Assembly (NCBI GenBank): GCA_028702415.1 | Contig: JAQVOT010000087.1 | Coordinates: 1-5,432 of the forward strand | Origin: Eubacteriales bacterium | GTDB lineage: Bacteria > Bacillota > Clostridia > Peptostreptococcales > Anaerovoracaceae | Direction: 5' to 3' | DNA length: 5,432 nucleotides | In this document: positions 1 to 4,741 of the stretch, in pieces | Numbering within the stretch: position 1 is the stretch's first letter | How the letters are laid out: every line of letters begins with the position of its first letter | Made by a program: the position numbers and the translations under genes | Notes under the pieces: generated by a model | The model's database searches: none | Seen by the model: the letters and a program-made list of their open reading frames with translations, nothing else | What the model was told of the DNA's origin: nothing

Positions 1-776
1 CCGCTGATCGAAACGCTGAGTGCAGTCAGCAGTGTAGCGCAAACAATCACCAGAAGGCGAAGCTTTCCCGTGTCTATTCCCATCGACAGGGCTTCTTCAT
101 CTCCTACAGTCAGCAGATTGATTCTCCATCGCAGCATTACCAGTGGCACCAGCCCCAGTGTGATAGGAATTATCGCAAAAGCAATATCGCCCGGTTCAAT
201 TGAAACCAGACTGCCCATGAGCCAGTATGTAATTGCGGGAAGAGTTTCCTCCGTATCTGCCACCAGCTTGATGAAGGATATTCCCGAACTTGCCAGTGTA
301 CTGATAAGCATTCCTGCCAGCACCATTGCAAGGATAGGATTGATTTTGCTCTTTAGACTGATCAGGTAAGCCAGCATAACTGCACCAAGACCGAAGATGA
401 AGGCCATAAGTGAAGTGGACAGTGCTGGCATTCCCAAAAGGATTGCCAGCGCCGCTCCGCAACCCGCGCCTGAAGACGCACCAAGAACCCCAGGTGAAAC
501 CATGGGGTTCTGGAAAATTCCCTGATAACAAACGCCTGCAACCGACAGGGCCGCTCCTACAAGTCCTGCAGACAGCACTCTAGGAAGTCTTATCTGGAAA
601 ACAACTGTCTCCGCCGCATCCGGCCAGGTCTGCTGAATGTCAAAGAACTTCGAAAGCAGAATCCTTACTAGCTCATCGGGCATAATCGGATAACGCCCCA
701 GCATGAAGGACCCGAAGAATACCACAACGAAGGCCGCCGCAAGCATAAGTGTTTTTAACTTGTTTTTTTCTTTCAT
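1..776 (-). CDS. FecCD/BtuC-type ABC transporter permease (3' end cut off by the window edge)
   Basis: This is the membrane-spanning subunit of a class II metal-chelate importer (iron-siderophore, heme, cobalamin or molybdate type). I translated it by hand on the minus strand; 258 codons are open and run off the left edge, against a usual family length of about 330-350. The protein starts MKEKNKLK, followed by a first hydrophobic helix (about residues 9-26). It carries the FecCD signature: IRLPRVLSAGLVGAALSVAG (about 62-81), then YQGIFQNPMVSPGVLGASSG, matching the family pattern R-x-PR...G..L...G...Q...xNP...P..LG...G. Several further hydrophobic helices follow, and near the end comes the EALSMGIDTGKLR stretch typical of the loop that docks on the ATPase. 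A GGAG site lies 5 bases before the ATG. It follows the solute-binding protein gene after an 80-base gap holding a palindromic repeat, so the two are probably co-transcribed, with the ATPase gene beyond the edge. The substrate cannot be read from this subunit. Confidence 0.93.
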   Translation of the reverse strand, partial: MKEKNKLKTLMLAAAFVVVFFGSFMLGRYPIMPDELVRILLSKFFDIQQTWPDAAETVVFQIRLPRVLSAGLVGAALSVAGVCYQGIFQNPMVSPGVLGASSGAGCGAALAILLGMPALSTSLMAFIFGLGAVMLAYLISLKSKINPILAMVLAGMLISTLASSGISFIKLVADTEETLPAITYWLMGSLVSIEPGDIAFAIIPITLGLVPLVMLRWRINLLTVGDEEALSMGIDTGKLRLLVIVCATLLTALSVSIS

Positions 777-819
777 TTATTCTCCATATAATTAGTATTG
801 CGAACTCTGTGAGTTTGAG

Positions 820-849
820 TGAGTTCTGGGGACGTGTCCGAAAACTCAT
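820..849. repeat. REP-like palindromic unit, copy 1, between binding-protein and permease genes
   Basis: This single 30-bp unit is identical to the one at 3518-3547. It is an imperfect palindrome: TGAGTT pairs with AACTCA and, inside, GGAC pairs with GTCC around a 2-base loop. In the transcript of the transport operon it would sit 8 bases after the binding-protein stop codon and could fold as a 3' hairpin. The neighbouring bases GAACTC (802-807) and GAGTTC (821-826) form an alternative 6-bp stem that overlaps and would compete with the outer stem. There is no U-run, so it is not a classical terminator. Confidence 0.85.
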
Positions 850-856
850 CCGAAAC

Positions 857-1939
857 TTATTTTAGTGAAGAGTTGGCGAGAATATCTGCCGCTTCATCTT
901 CTGTAAGTTCATAATCGTAGAAAAGTTTGAAGAACTCCTGAGCTTTGCCCGCAATATCGTAATCGTATACCTCAGGATAAACCAGGTTGCCCAACCACCA
1001 GATTCCAATAATTCTATTCATTGATGGAGGCTGACTCATCCAGTTGTAAGGCGTATTCGGAATTTCATAGTAGTTGCCATTCTGAACCGCAGTCAGTTTC
1101 GCCCAGGCATCGCTACTTCCAATTTTATCATAGCTTCCGCCTTCAGTTGTAAGAATTATATACGGATCCATATTGTAAAGTTGTTCCATGTTAACCGGAT
1201 TTCCTCCGCCTTTGTTATTAATCTCATCAACTACAAGTGCGTTCTCTGCCCCGATGATATCAATTACATCCGCCTGAACTGAACCCTCGGCATTACCGTC
1301 AAGTCCTTCGGGGCCGCCCCCATAGAAAACGGTTTTCTTGTCGCTTATCTTTGCTGAATTTTCTTCAGCCATCTTAAGGGTGTTTTCTATAAATGCGGCA
1401 AGTTCCTGACCCTTGTCTTTATTCCCAAGAAGCTCACCCAGGGTTCTATATGCTTCCGGGAACTTGTCCAGGGAGGCTTCTACGAATATCACCGGTAGTC
1501 CAGTCTGCTCCTGAATGCTGTCCATATCTTCCTTCTGGGTTGGCTTCATGTCACCAACATCGATAATCAGCTGTGGATCAGCGGCAAGAATTGCTTCTTT
1601 GTTCAAATTCGGATTGCTCCCGTAGAACTGTCCAAATACAGGCATGTCAGCCAGTTCCTCGGAAACATATTTTGTTTCATTTTCGCTAGGTGCATTTGCG
1701 ATTCCCACCAGTTTATCCTGCGACAGTGGCATGATTACCATCTGAGCTACTGCTCCTGCTGGAGCCACTTTCTGGATATTTGCCGGTATCTCAACATCTC
1801 GGCCGCAGCTGTCCGTAAAGGTTACTGTATCTCCATTATCTGTCTTCTCCTGGTCGCCGCTTCCGCATGATGCAAAAGCAAAGGCAACTGTAATGCACAG
1901 CATTATTAGTACAAATGATTTTAACTTTCTGTTTTTCAT
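857..1939 (-). CDS. ABC transporter solute-binding lipoprotein (PF01497, iron/cobalamin/molybdate class)
   Basis: This is the extracellular, membrane-anchored binding protein that captures the substrate and delivers it to the permease encoded next. It is 360 residues long, normal for the family. Residues 1-24 are a lipoprotein signal: MKNRKLK, a hydrophobic stretch, then the lipobox AFAS-C with Cys25 as the lipidated residue, followed by a polar GSGDQEKTDNGD linker. The mature part opens with VTFTDSCGRDVEIPANIQKV, the usual start of periplasmic-binding domain 1. The rest shows the two-lobe layout: an AADPQLIIDVGD segment (about 119-130), a central helix, then the second lobe. A distinctive NWMSQPPSMNRIIGIWWLG stretch (about 299-317) lies in the second lobe. 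I chose the ATG at 1939 because a GGGAGG site lies 7 bases upstream; an in-frame ATG at 1954 overlaps that site and is rejected. The substrate is not determined. Molybdate/tungstate (MolA-like), iron chelate or cobalamin all fit, and the nearby molybdenum enzyme favours the first only by context. Confidence 0.93.
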   Translation of the reverse strand: MKNRKLKSFVLIMLCITVAFAFASCGSGDQEKTDNGDTVTFTDSCGRDVEIPANIQKVAPAGAVAQMVIMPLSQDKLVGIANAPSENETKYVSEELADMPVFGQFYGSNPNLNKEAILAADPQLIIDVGDMKPTQKEDMDSIQEQTGLPVIFVEASLDKFPEAYRTLGELLGNKDKGQELAAFIENTLKMAEENSAKISDKKTVFYGGGPEGLDGNAEGSVQADVIDIIGAENALVVDEINNKGGGNPVNMEQLYNMDPYIILTTEGGSYDKIGSSDAWAKLTAVQNGNYYEIPNTPYNWMSQPPSMNRIIGIWWLGNLVYPEVYDYDIAGKAQEFFKLFYDYELTEDEAADILANSSLK

Positions 1940-1946
1940 GGTGTTT

Positions 1947-1952
1947 CCTCCC
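1947..1952 (-). promoter_or_regulatory. Ribosome binding site deciding the start of the binding-protein gene
   Basis: GGGAGG on the minus strand lies 7 bases before the ATG at 1939. The competing in-frame ATG at 1954-1952 overlaps this site and has no ribosome site of its own, so the shorter protein is the real one. Confidence 0.85.
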
Positions 1953-1960
1953 ATTATCTG

Positions 1961-2005
1961 ATGCTTTCATAATCAAACACCTGCATAATTTAATGCTTGA
2001 ATAAT
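1961..2005. repeat. Near-identical 13-bp direct repeats upstream of the binding-protein gene
   Basis: ATGCTTTCATAAT (1961-1973) and ATGCTTGAATAAT (1993-2005) match at 11 of 13 positions. They are spaced 32 bases start to start, close to three turns of the DNA helix. They lie between the upstream terminator and the binding-protein start codon, the only place where a promoter and operator for the transport genes can be. They may be tandem sites for a regulator; no known box is recognised. Confidence 0.4.
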
Positions 2006-2014
2006 ACCACACAA
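1985..2014 (-). promoter_or_regulatory. Possible weak promoter of the transport operon
   Basis: On the minus strand TTGTGT (2014-2009) is followed after 18 bases by AATTAT (1990-1985). Both boxes deviate from consensus. Some promoter is expected here because an intrinsic terminator ends the upstream gene just before it. One of the two 13-bp direct repeats lies between the boxes and the other just after the expected start of transcription, which would suit repression. Confidence 0.3.
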
Positions 2015-2047
2015 TAAAAAAAGAAATGTTGGCATGCCAACATTTCT
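2014..2047 (-). terminator. Intrinsic terminator of the C_GCAxxG_C_C redox-protein gene
   Basis: Positions 2022-2047 are a perfect 26-bp palindrome centred on GGCATGCC, giving a stem of up to 11 pairs with a small loop. Read on the minus strand it is followed directly by a run of seven or eight T. It lies about 100 bases after the redox-protein stop codon and separates that gene from the transport genes. On the plus strand the following sequence starts with A, so termination in that direction is weaker. Confidence 0.88.
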
Positions 2048-2149
2048 AAAAATCTCTTTTTTATTTCTTCCCTATGAAAAACCCGGTGCTGTCTTTTGCA
2101 ACTTCAGGCCTTTCTCTCTCTTTTCAGAGTTTATTCCAATCAGACTTCG

Positions 2150-2581
2150 CTACAGAAGTTCCTCCAGGATGTTACATGCAGTTACCGCCAGTTTCGGACA
2201 GAGTGAGTCAAGCAGACCCTTCTGCATTATTGTTTCCATGTCCTCAGGAATGTTATATCCCAGAAGTTCCCTGCAGATAAGGGTTCCGTGTTCAGCAATG
2301 AACGCCTCCTCAAATTCAGCCTTCTTTTTCATCATTTCTTCCTTGGCTTCAGGGTCGTTCATTTTGTAGTGACCGTACTTCATTCCTATAGCCATCAGGC
2401 CACCCGTTACGCATCCACATGTGTGACCATGAAACATTCCACCGCCGAAACAAGCTGCGGCCTTGTACCCATACTCGGGCTCCATTCCCATAAGCTCCAG
2501 ACCATAACCGAAGGTAACCTGTCCACAGTCCATTCCGCCGTGATACATTTCCTTTGCTTTTTCTTCAGTCATTCCTGCCAT
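2150..2581 (-). CDS. C_GCAxxG_C_C family putative redox protein
   Basis: This is a 143-residue cytoplasmic protein, the usual length of this family (TIGR01909/PF09719), which has conserved cysteines and is thought to be redox-active or metal-binding; its exact reaction is not known. The family pattern is visible in order: GGMDCGQVTFGYG with Cys19, then ACFGGGMFHGHTCGCVTGG (43-61), the CGAxxG-type motif with Cys55, then LICRELLGY with Cys103, then LCPKLAVTACNILEELL with Cys128. Cys44, Cys57 and Cys136 come in addition to the four expected ones, and Cys57 replaces the usual Ala. There is no signal peptide or membrane segment. An AGGAGG site lies 8 bases before the ATG, and the in-frame Met4 is too far from it. 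It is transcribed alone and ends in a strong terminator. Family members often lie near transporter genes, which matches the transport genes just downstream. Confidence 0.9.
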   Translation of the reverse strand: MAGMTEEKAKEMYHGGMDCGQVTFGYGLELMGMEPEYGYKAAACFGGGMFHGHTCGCVTGGLMAIGMKYGHYKMNDPEAKEEMMKKKAEFEEAFIAEHGTLICRELLGYNIPEDMETIMQKGLLDSLCPKLAVTACNILEELL

Positions 2582-2642
2582 TCTTCTATCCTCCTATCCT
2601 CCCTAATATTATTGATTTTGCATACTTTTCTAGCACTTCATA

Positions 2643-2658
2643 ATTATAGAACATTATA
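2643..2658 (-). promoter_or_regulatory. Tandem TATAAT -10 elements for the redox-protein gene
   Basis: Two perfect TATAAT hexamers occur on the minus strand, at 2658-2653 and 2648-2643, ten bases apart, about 60-75 bases before the start codon. Neither has a good -35 box at the right distance; an A-rich tract lies upstream instead. At least one is probably used, but which one cannot be told. Confidence 0.5.
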
Positions 2659-2747
2659 CAACATTTTTTTCTTTGTGGTGAGTTTTTTAAAAACAAAGTG
2701 TTAGGTTTATTAAAAATAGGAAATGGCGGAAAGCTCTAAACTTGACT

Positions 2748-2776
2748 TTGTAGATTGCTCGGCTTCGGAGTATAAT
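2748..2776 (+). promoter_or_regulatory. Promoter of the THEP1-like NTPase gene
   Basis: A perfect TATAAT (2771-2776) has TTGTAG 17 bases upstream (2748-2753). A better-looking TTGACT at 2742-2747 is 23 bases away, too far for normal sigma-A use. The expected start is near 2783, giving a leader of about 59 bases that contains a small AT-rich hairpin, CTATTT/AAATAG (2794-2810). Confidence 0.55.
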
Positions 2777-2841
2777 GAATCAGGCGAAAGAGTCTATTTT
2801 CGATAAATAGCTTAAGAAATGCATATGGGAGAAAATTTCAG

Positions 2842-3483
2842 ATGAATAATCTGTTTATTGAAGGCCCTATCCAAACGGGCAAATCAACTTTAATACGAGA
2901 AGTTCTTCAGGCCCGCTACGGCCCTGAATTTGATAATGGCCCCGGTGGCAAAGGCGTGGGTGGTTTTACCGTTCAGAGAATCCAATTTCCAACCCGTGGG
3001 GACAAGAAACGCACAGGTTTCAGGCTTGCACCCGCTAATGCTCCGATTCAGGCTCATACCTGCGTAAGCAGCACAGATGAAAACCTCCTGTCCAGTGATG
3101 GTGTATTCAAGGTTGCCGGCCCCTCTGGTTCACGGGTTAATCTTGAAGTATTCGAAACCAGGGGCATAGAGCTTCTGAAACAGGCTTTAGATCATGCAAA
3201 AGCAGACCGTATCAGTCTGGTTTTGCTTGATGAAATCGGCGGCCATGAAATGAACTGCTCGGGCTTTATGACACTGCTGGAGGAGCTTCTGGATTCAGAC
3301 ATACCTTGCATTGGTGTAATTAAGCATCCTGAGAGTGCAACGCGAATGGACCCTTCCCTGAGGGAAGCCAACGAAAACCTTCACAAAAAAATCACCGGCC
3401 CGGGTGGTGAGCACGGTGAAATTCTCTATTATAAACGTGGCGACGAAACAGTACGTACCGCCCTAAATGAATTCTTAGGATGA
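2842..3483 (+). CDS. THEP1-like P-loop nucleoside-triphosphatase
   Basis: This 213-residue cytoplasmic protein is related to the THEP1/NTPase_1 family (PF03266), which hydrolyses nucleoside triphosphates; the biological substrate is unclear. The Walker A motif is GPIQTGKST (8-16) with Lys14 and Ser15. The Walker B region is SLVLLDEIGGHEM (125-137), matching the family's D-E-I-G-x-x-E signature with the acidic pair Asp130-Glu131. GGFTVQRI (40-47) corresponds to the family's GFYT segment after the P-loop, and VNLEVFETRGIELLKQAL (99-116) to the helix before Walker B. At 213 residues it is longer than typical members (about 170-190); a Gly/Pro-rich GPGGKGVGG stretch and a long middle section account for the excess. 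A GGGAG site lies 10 bases before the ATG, slightly long spacing. Its TGA stop is the first three bases of a palindromic repeat unit. A role around molybdenum-enzyme maturation is possible from context only; MobB is a different P-loop family and does not fit as well. Confidence 0.82.
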   Translation: MNNLFIEGPIQTGKSTLIREVLQARYGPEFDNGPGGKGVGGFTVQRIQFPTRGDKKRTGFRLAPANAPIQAHTCVSSTDENLLSSDGVFKVAGPSGSRVNLEVFETRGIELLKQALDHAKADRISLVLLDEIGGHEMNCSGFMTLLEELLDSDIPCIGVIKHPESATRMDPSLREANENLHKKITGPGGEHGEILYYKRGDETVRTALNEFLG

Positions 3484-3547
3484 GTTTTCGGACACGTCCC
3501 CAGAACTCATAATAAAATGAGTTCTGGGGACGTGTCCGAAAACTCAT
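3480..3547. repeat. Perfect 68-bp inverted repeat (two REP-like units) between convergent genes
   Basis: Arms 3480-3510 and 3517-3547 are perfect 31-bp reverse complements separated by AATAAA. Each arm is one REP-like unit of the type at 820-849. The outer TGA on the plus strand (3481-3483) is the stop codon of the NTPase gene, and the outer TGA on the minus strand (3546-3544) is the stop codon of the methyltransferase gene, so both genes end inside the element. On the plus strand the hairpin is followed by TTTATTAT, so it could act as a terminator for the NTPase gene. On the minus side no T-run follows. Confidence 0.9.
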
Positions 3548-4398
3548 TTTATTATCACGCAGCTACCGTGAAGATCTCCCAGGGGAACCAGCTTCAGCGA
3601 AGCTGCTCCTGCTGCCACCAGTTTTTCCTCAAACTTGGTGACGGCTTTTTTTATTCCCGCAAACCGACTGTTATTGTAATCGTGAATTACAATTAGCCCA
3701 CCCTCATTCATCCTGGGGTAGAAAAACTCAAGTCCTGCCAATGCCGGCTCATATAGATCCGGGTCCAGGCTGACAAATGCGAACTTCACATGAGCTAGCC
3801 CTGCTGCAGTTTCTGGAAACCAACCCTTTCTAACTATACAATTCTCCGGATGGGGCATCCTCTCCATCACCGCTTCCTCGGAGGTGTCTGCGAAATCCCC
3901 TGCCTTTACACCTGAAAATCCTTCAGCCCACTCGATGGAAACATCCGCTTCATCAAAACCTTCGAAGGTGTCAAACAGATACAACTGTCTGTCAGGGAAA
4001 AAACTGTTAAGTTCTGCTGCGGTATCTCCCTTGTAAACCCCAAGCTCTGCCACGGCACCATCAATATCTGCAAGCCTCTCAGCCATTTTCCGTATGCAGC
4101 TGGTTCTGATGTCGAAGATTTTTTTAAGGTCGTTCAAAAAAAGAATGTCTCCGTAGAATCTGCAAATTCTGATCTGCTCCTTCAGTTCCCGGGCTCTTTC
4201 CTCACCAAGCACGCTGATGATAATCACATCCGGTTCCATGTCTACCGCAGCTTTTATTGGAAATACCTTAGGTTCTTTCTCGGTCCATTTCCCGGAATCA
4301 TTGTCCGCAAAACCAAGAAACTTCATTTCATTTGGATTCAGCATTTCCTTGACCGCACGGCCCATCTGTCCCGCACCTATAATAATTACTTTTTTCAT
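3544..4398 (-). CDS. TylF-type SAM-dependent methyltransferase with N-terminal nucleotide-binding-like domain
   Basis: This is a 284-residue two-domain protein. Residues 1-95 look like a small Rossmann-type domain: MKKVIIIGAGQMGRA with the GxGxxG loop at 8-13, then FLGFADND (27-34) and DVIIISV (57-63), as in PglD-like and sugar-modifying proteins. Residues 113-284 are a TylF/MycF-type (PF05711) O-methyltransferase domain: VAELGVYKGDTA (116-127) is the SAM-binding motif, LYLFDTFEGF (139-148) follows, and VSLDPDLYEPALAGLEFFYP (209-228) with GGLIVIHDYNN (233-243) carries the metal-binding acids, probably Asp212 and Asp240. His239 stands where macrolide-type members have the first Asp of DDY. The family methylates sugar or glycoside hydroxyls; the acceptor here is unknown. 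An AAAGGAG site lies 7 bases before the ATG. The gene is bracketed by two long perfect hairpins, and its TGA stop belongs to one of them. It has no evident link to the metal-related neighbours. Confidence 0.88.
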   Translation of the reverse strand: MKKVIIIGAGQMGRAVKEMLNPNEMKFLGFADNDSGKWTEKEPKVFPIKAAVDMEPDVIIISVLGEERARELKEQIRICRFYGDILFLNDLKKIFDIRTSCIRKMAERLADIDGAVAELGVYKGDTAAELNSFFPDRQLYLFDTFEGFDEADVSIEWAEGFSGVKAGDFADTSEEAVMERMPHPENCIVRKGWFPETAAGLAHVKFAFVSLDPDLYEPALAGLEFFYPRMNEGGLIVIHDYNNSRFAGIKKAVTKFEEKLVAAGAASLKLVPLGDLHGSCVIIK

Positions 4399-4440
4399 GC
4401 ATTAACTCCTTTATAGCAGTTCGTAACACTTCACTTCCCG

Positions 4441-4534
4441 AAAGAGTTTTGCGAATGAGTTTTGGGGACGTGTCCGAAAACTCATTTCCAGGAGTTTTCG
4501 GACACGTCCCCAAAACTCATTCGCAAAACTCTTT
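4441..4534. repeat. Perfect 94-bp inverted repeat containing two REP-like units
   Basis: Arms 4441-4483 and 4492-4534 are perfect 43-bp reverse complements around an 8-base loop, ATTTCCAG. The inner parts are REP-like units (4456-4485 and 4491-4520). They differ from the units at 820 and 3518 by T instead of C after TGAGTT, and the right-hand unit starts GGAG instead of TGAG. The outer parts add a further inverted segment, AAAGAGTTTTGCGAA at the left, that contains another GAGTTTT. It lies 42 bases before the methyltransferase start codon, in the probable 5' leader of that gene, and upstream of the molybdenum hydroxylase promoter. No T-run of useful length follows on the minus side; on the plus side it runs into TTTTT formed by the arm end plus two bases. 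Confidence 0.92.
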
Positions 4535-4572
4535 TTCAGAACTCACACAGCTCCTTAAACTCATTCACCAGG

Positions 4573-4578
4573 AGTATA
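4573..4578 (-). promoter_or_regulatory. Possible extended -10 promoter for the methyltransferase gene
   Basis: On the minus strand TGATATACT contains a TATACT -10 box (4578-4573) with a TGn extension. No convincing -35 box is found, which an extended -10 promoter can tolerate. If used, transcription starts near 4566 and the whole 94-bp hairpin becomes part of a leader of about 165 bases. Confidence 0.45.
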
Positions 4579-4641
4579 TCACAAATATCTTGTAAGTAAT
4601 GTTTTTGCGTGTTTTTAATGGCATTTCTCAGCACATTTCTC

Positions 4642-4671
4642 TTGACTGTACGCGCTGTAATTGGGTAAAAT
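4642..4671 (+). promoter_or_regulatory. Promoter of the molybdenum hydroxylase gene
   Basis: TTGACT (4642-4647) and TAAAAT (4666-4671) are 18 bases apart, a good sigma-A type promoter. The expected start is near 4678, leaving a leader of about 64 bases before the ATG at 4742. A GGAGG site (4732-4736) lies 5 bases before that ATG. Confidence 0.7.
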
Positions 4672-4741
4672 GTATGCATGTATATCTACTATACAAAAAC
4701 AGTCAATCACTTGTTATTTCCTATCAAAAACGGAGGCAATT

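Noticed and set aside
70..531. Open frames on both strands across 70-531
   Set aside because: They lie over the FecCD permease frame, which shows the family signature; no ribosome site or recognisable product.
1940..1954. Upstream in-frame ATG at 1954 for the binding-protein gene
   Set aside because: It overlaps the GGGAGG site that serves the ATG at 1939 and would add MGGNT before a normal lipoprotein signal.
2034..2704. Plus-strand open frames opposite the redox-protein gene
   Set aside because: Antisense to a clear C_GCAxxG_C_C family protein; low-complexity products with no ribosome sites.
2742..2776. TTGACT (2742-2747) paired with TATAAT (2771-2776) as a promoter
   Set aside because: The spacing is 23 bases, too long; TTGTAG at 17 bases was used instead.
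2780..2841. Riboswitch (for example a molybdenum-cofactor element) in the NTPase leader
   Set aside because: The leader is only about 60 bases with one weak AT hairpin; a Moco element needs well over 100 bases and several stems.
4399..4440. TGCTATAAA just before the methyltransferase start as a promoter
   Set aside because: Transcription would begin within or after the ribosome site, leaving the message without it.
3481..4520. CRISPR-like repeats
   Set aside because: Copies are inverted, irregularly spaced and separated by a gene; there is no repeat-spacer array.
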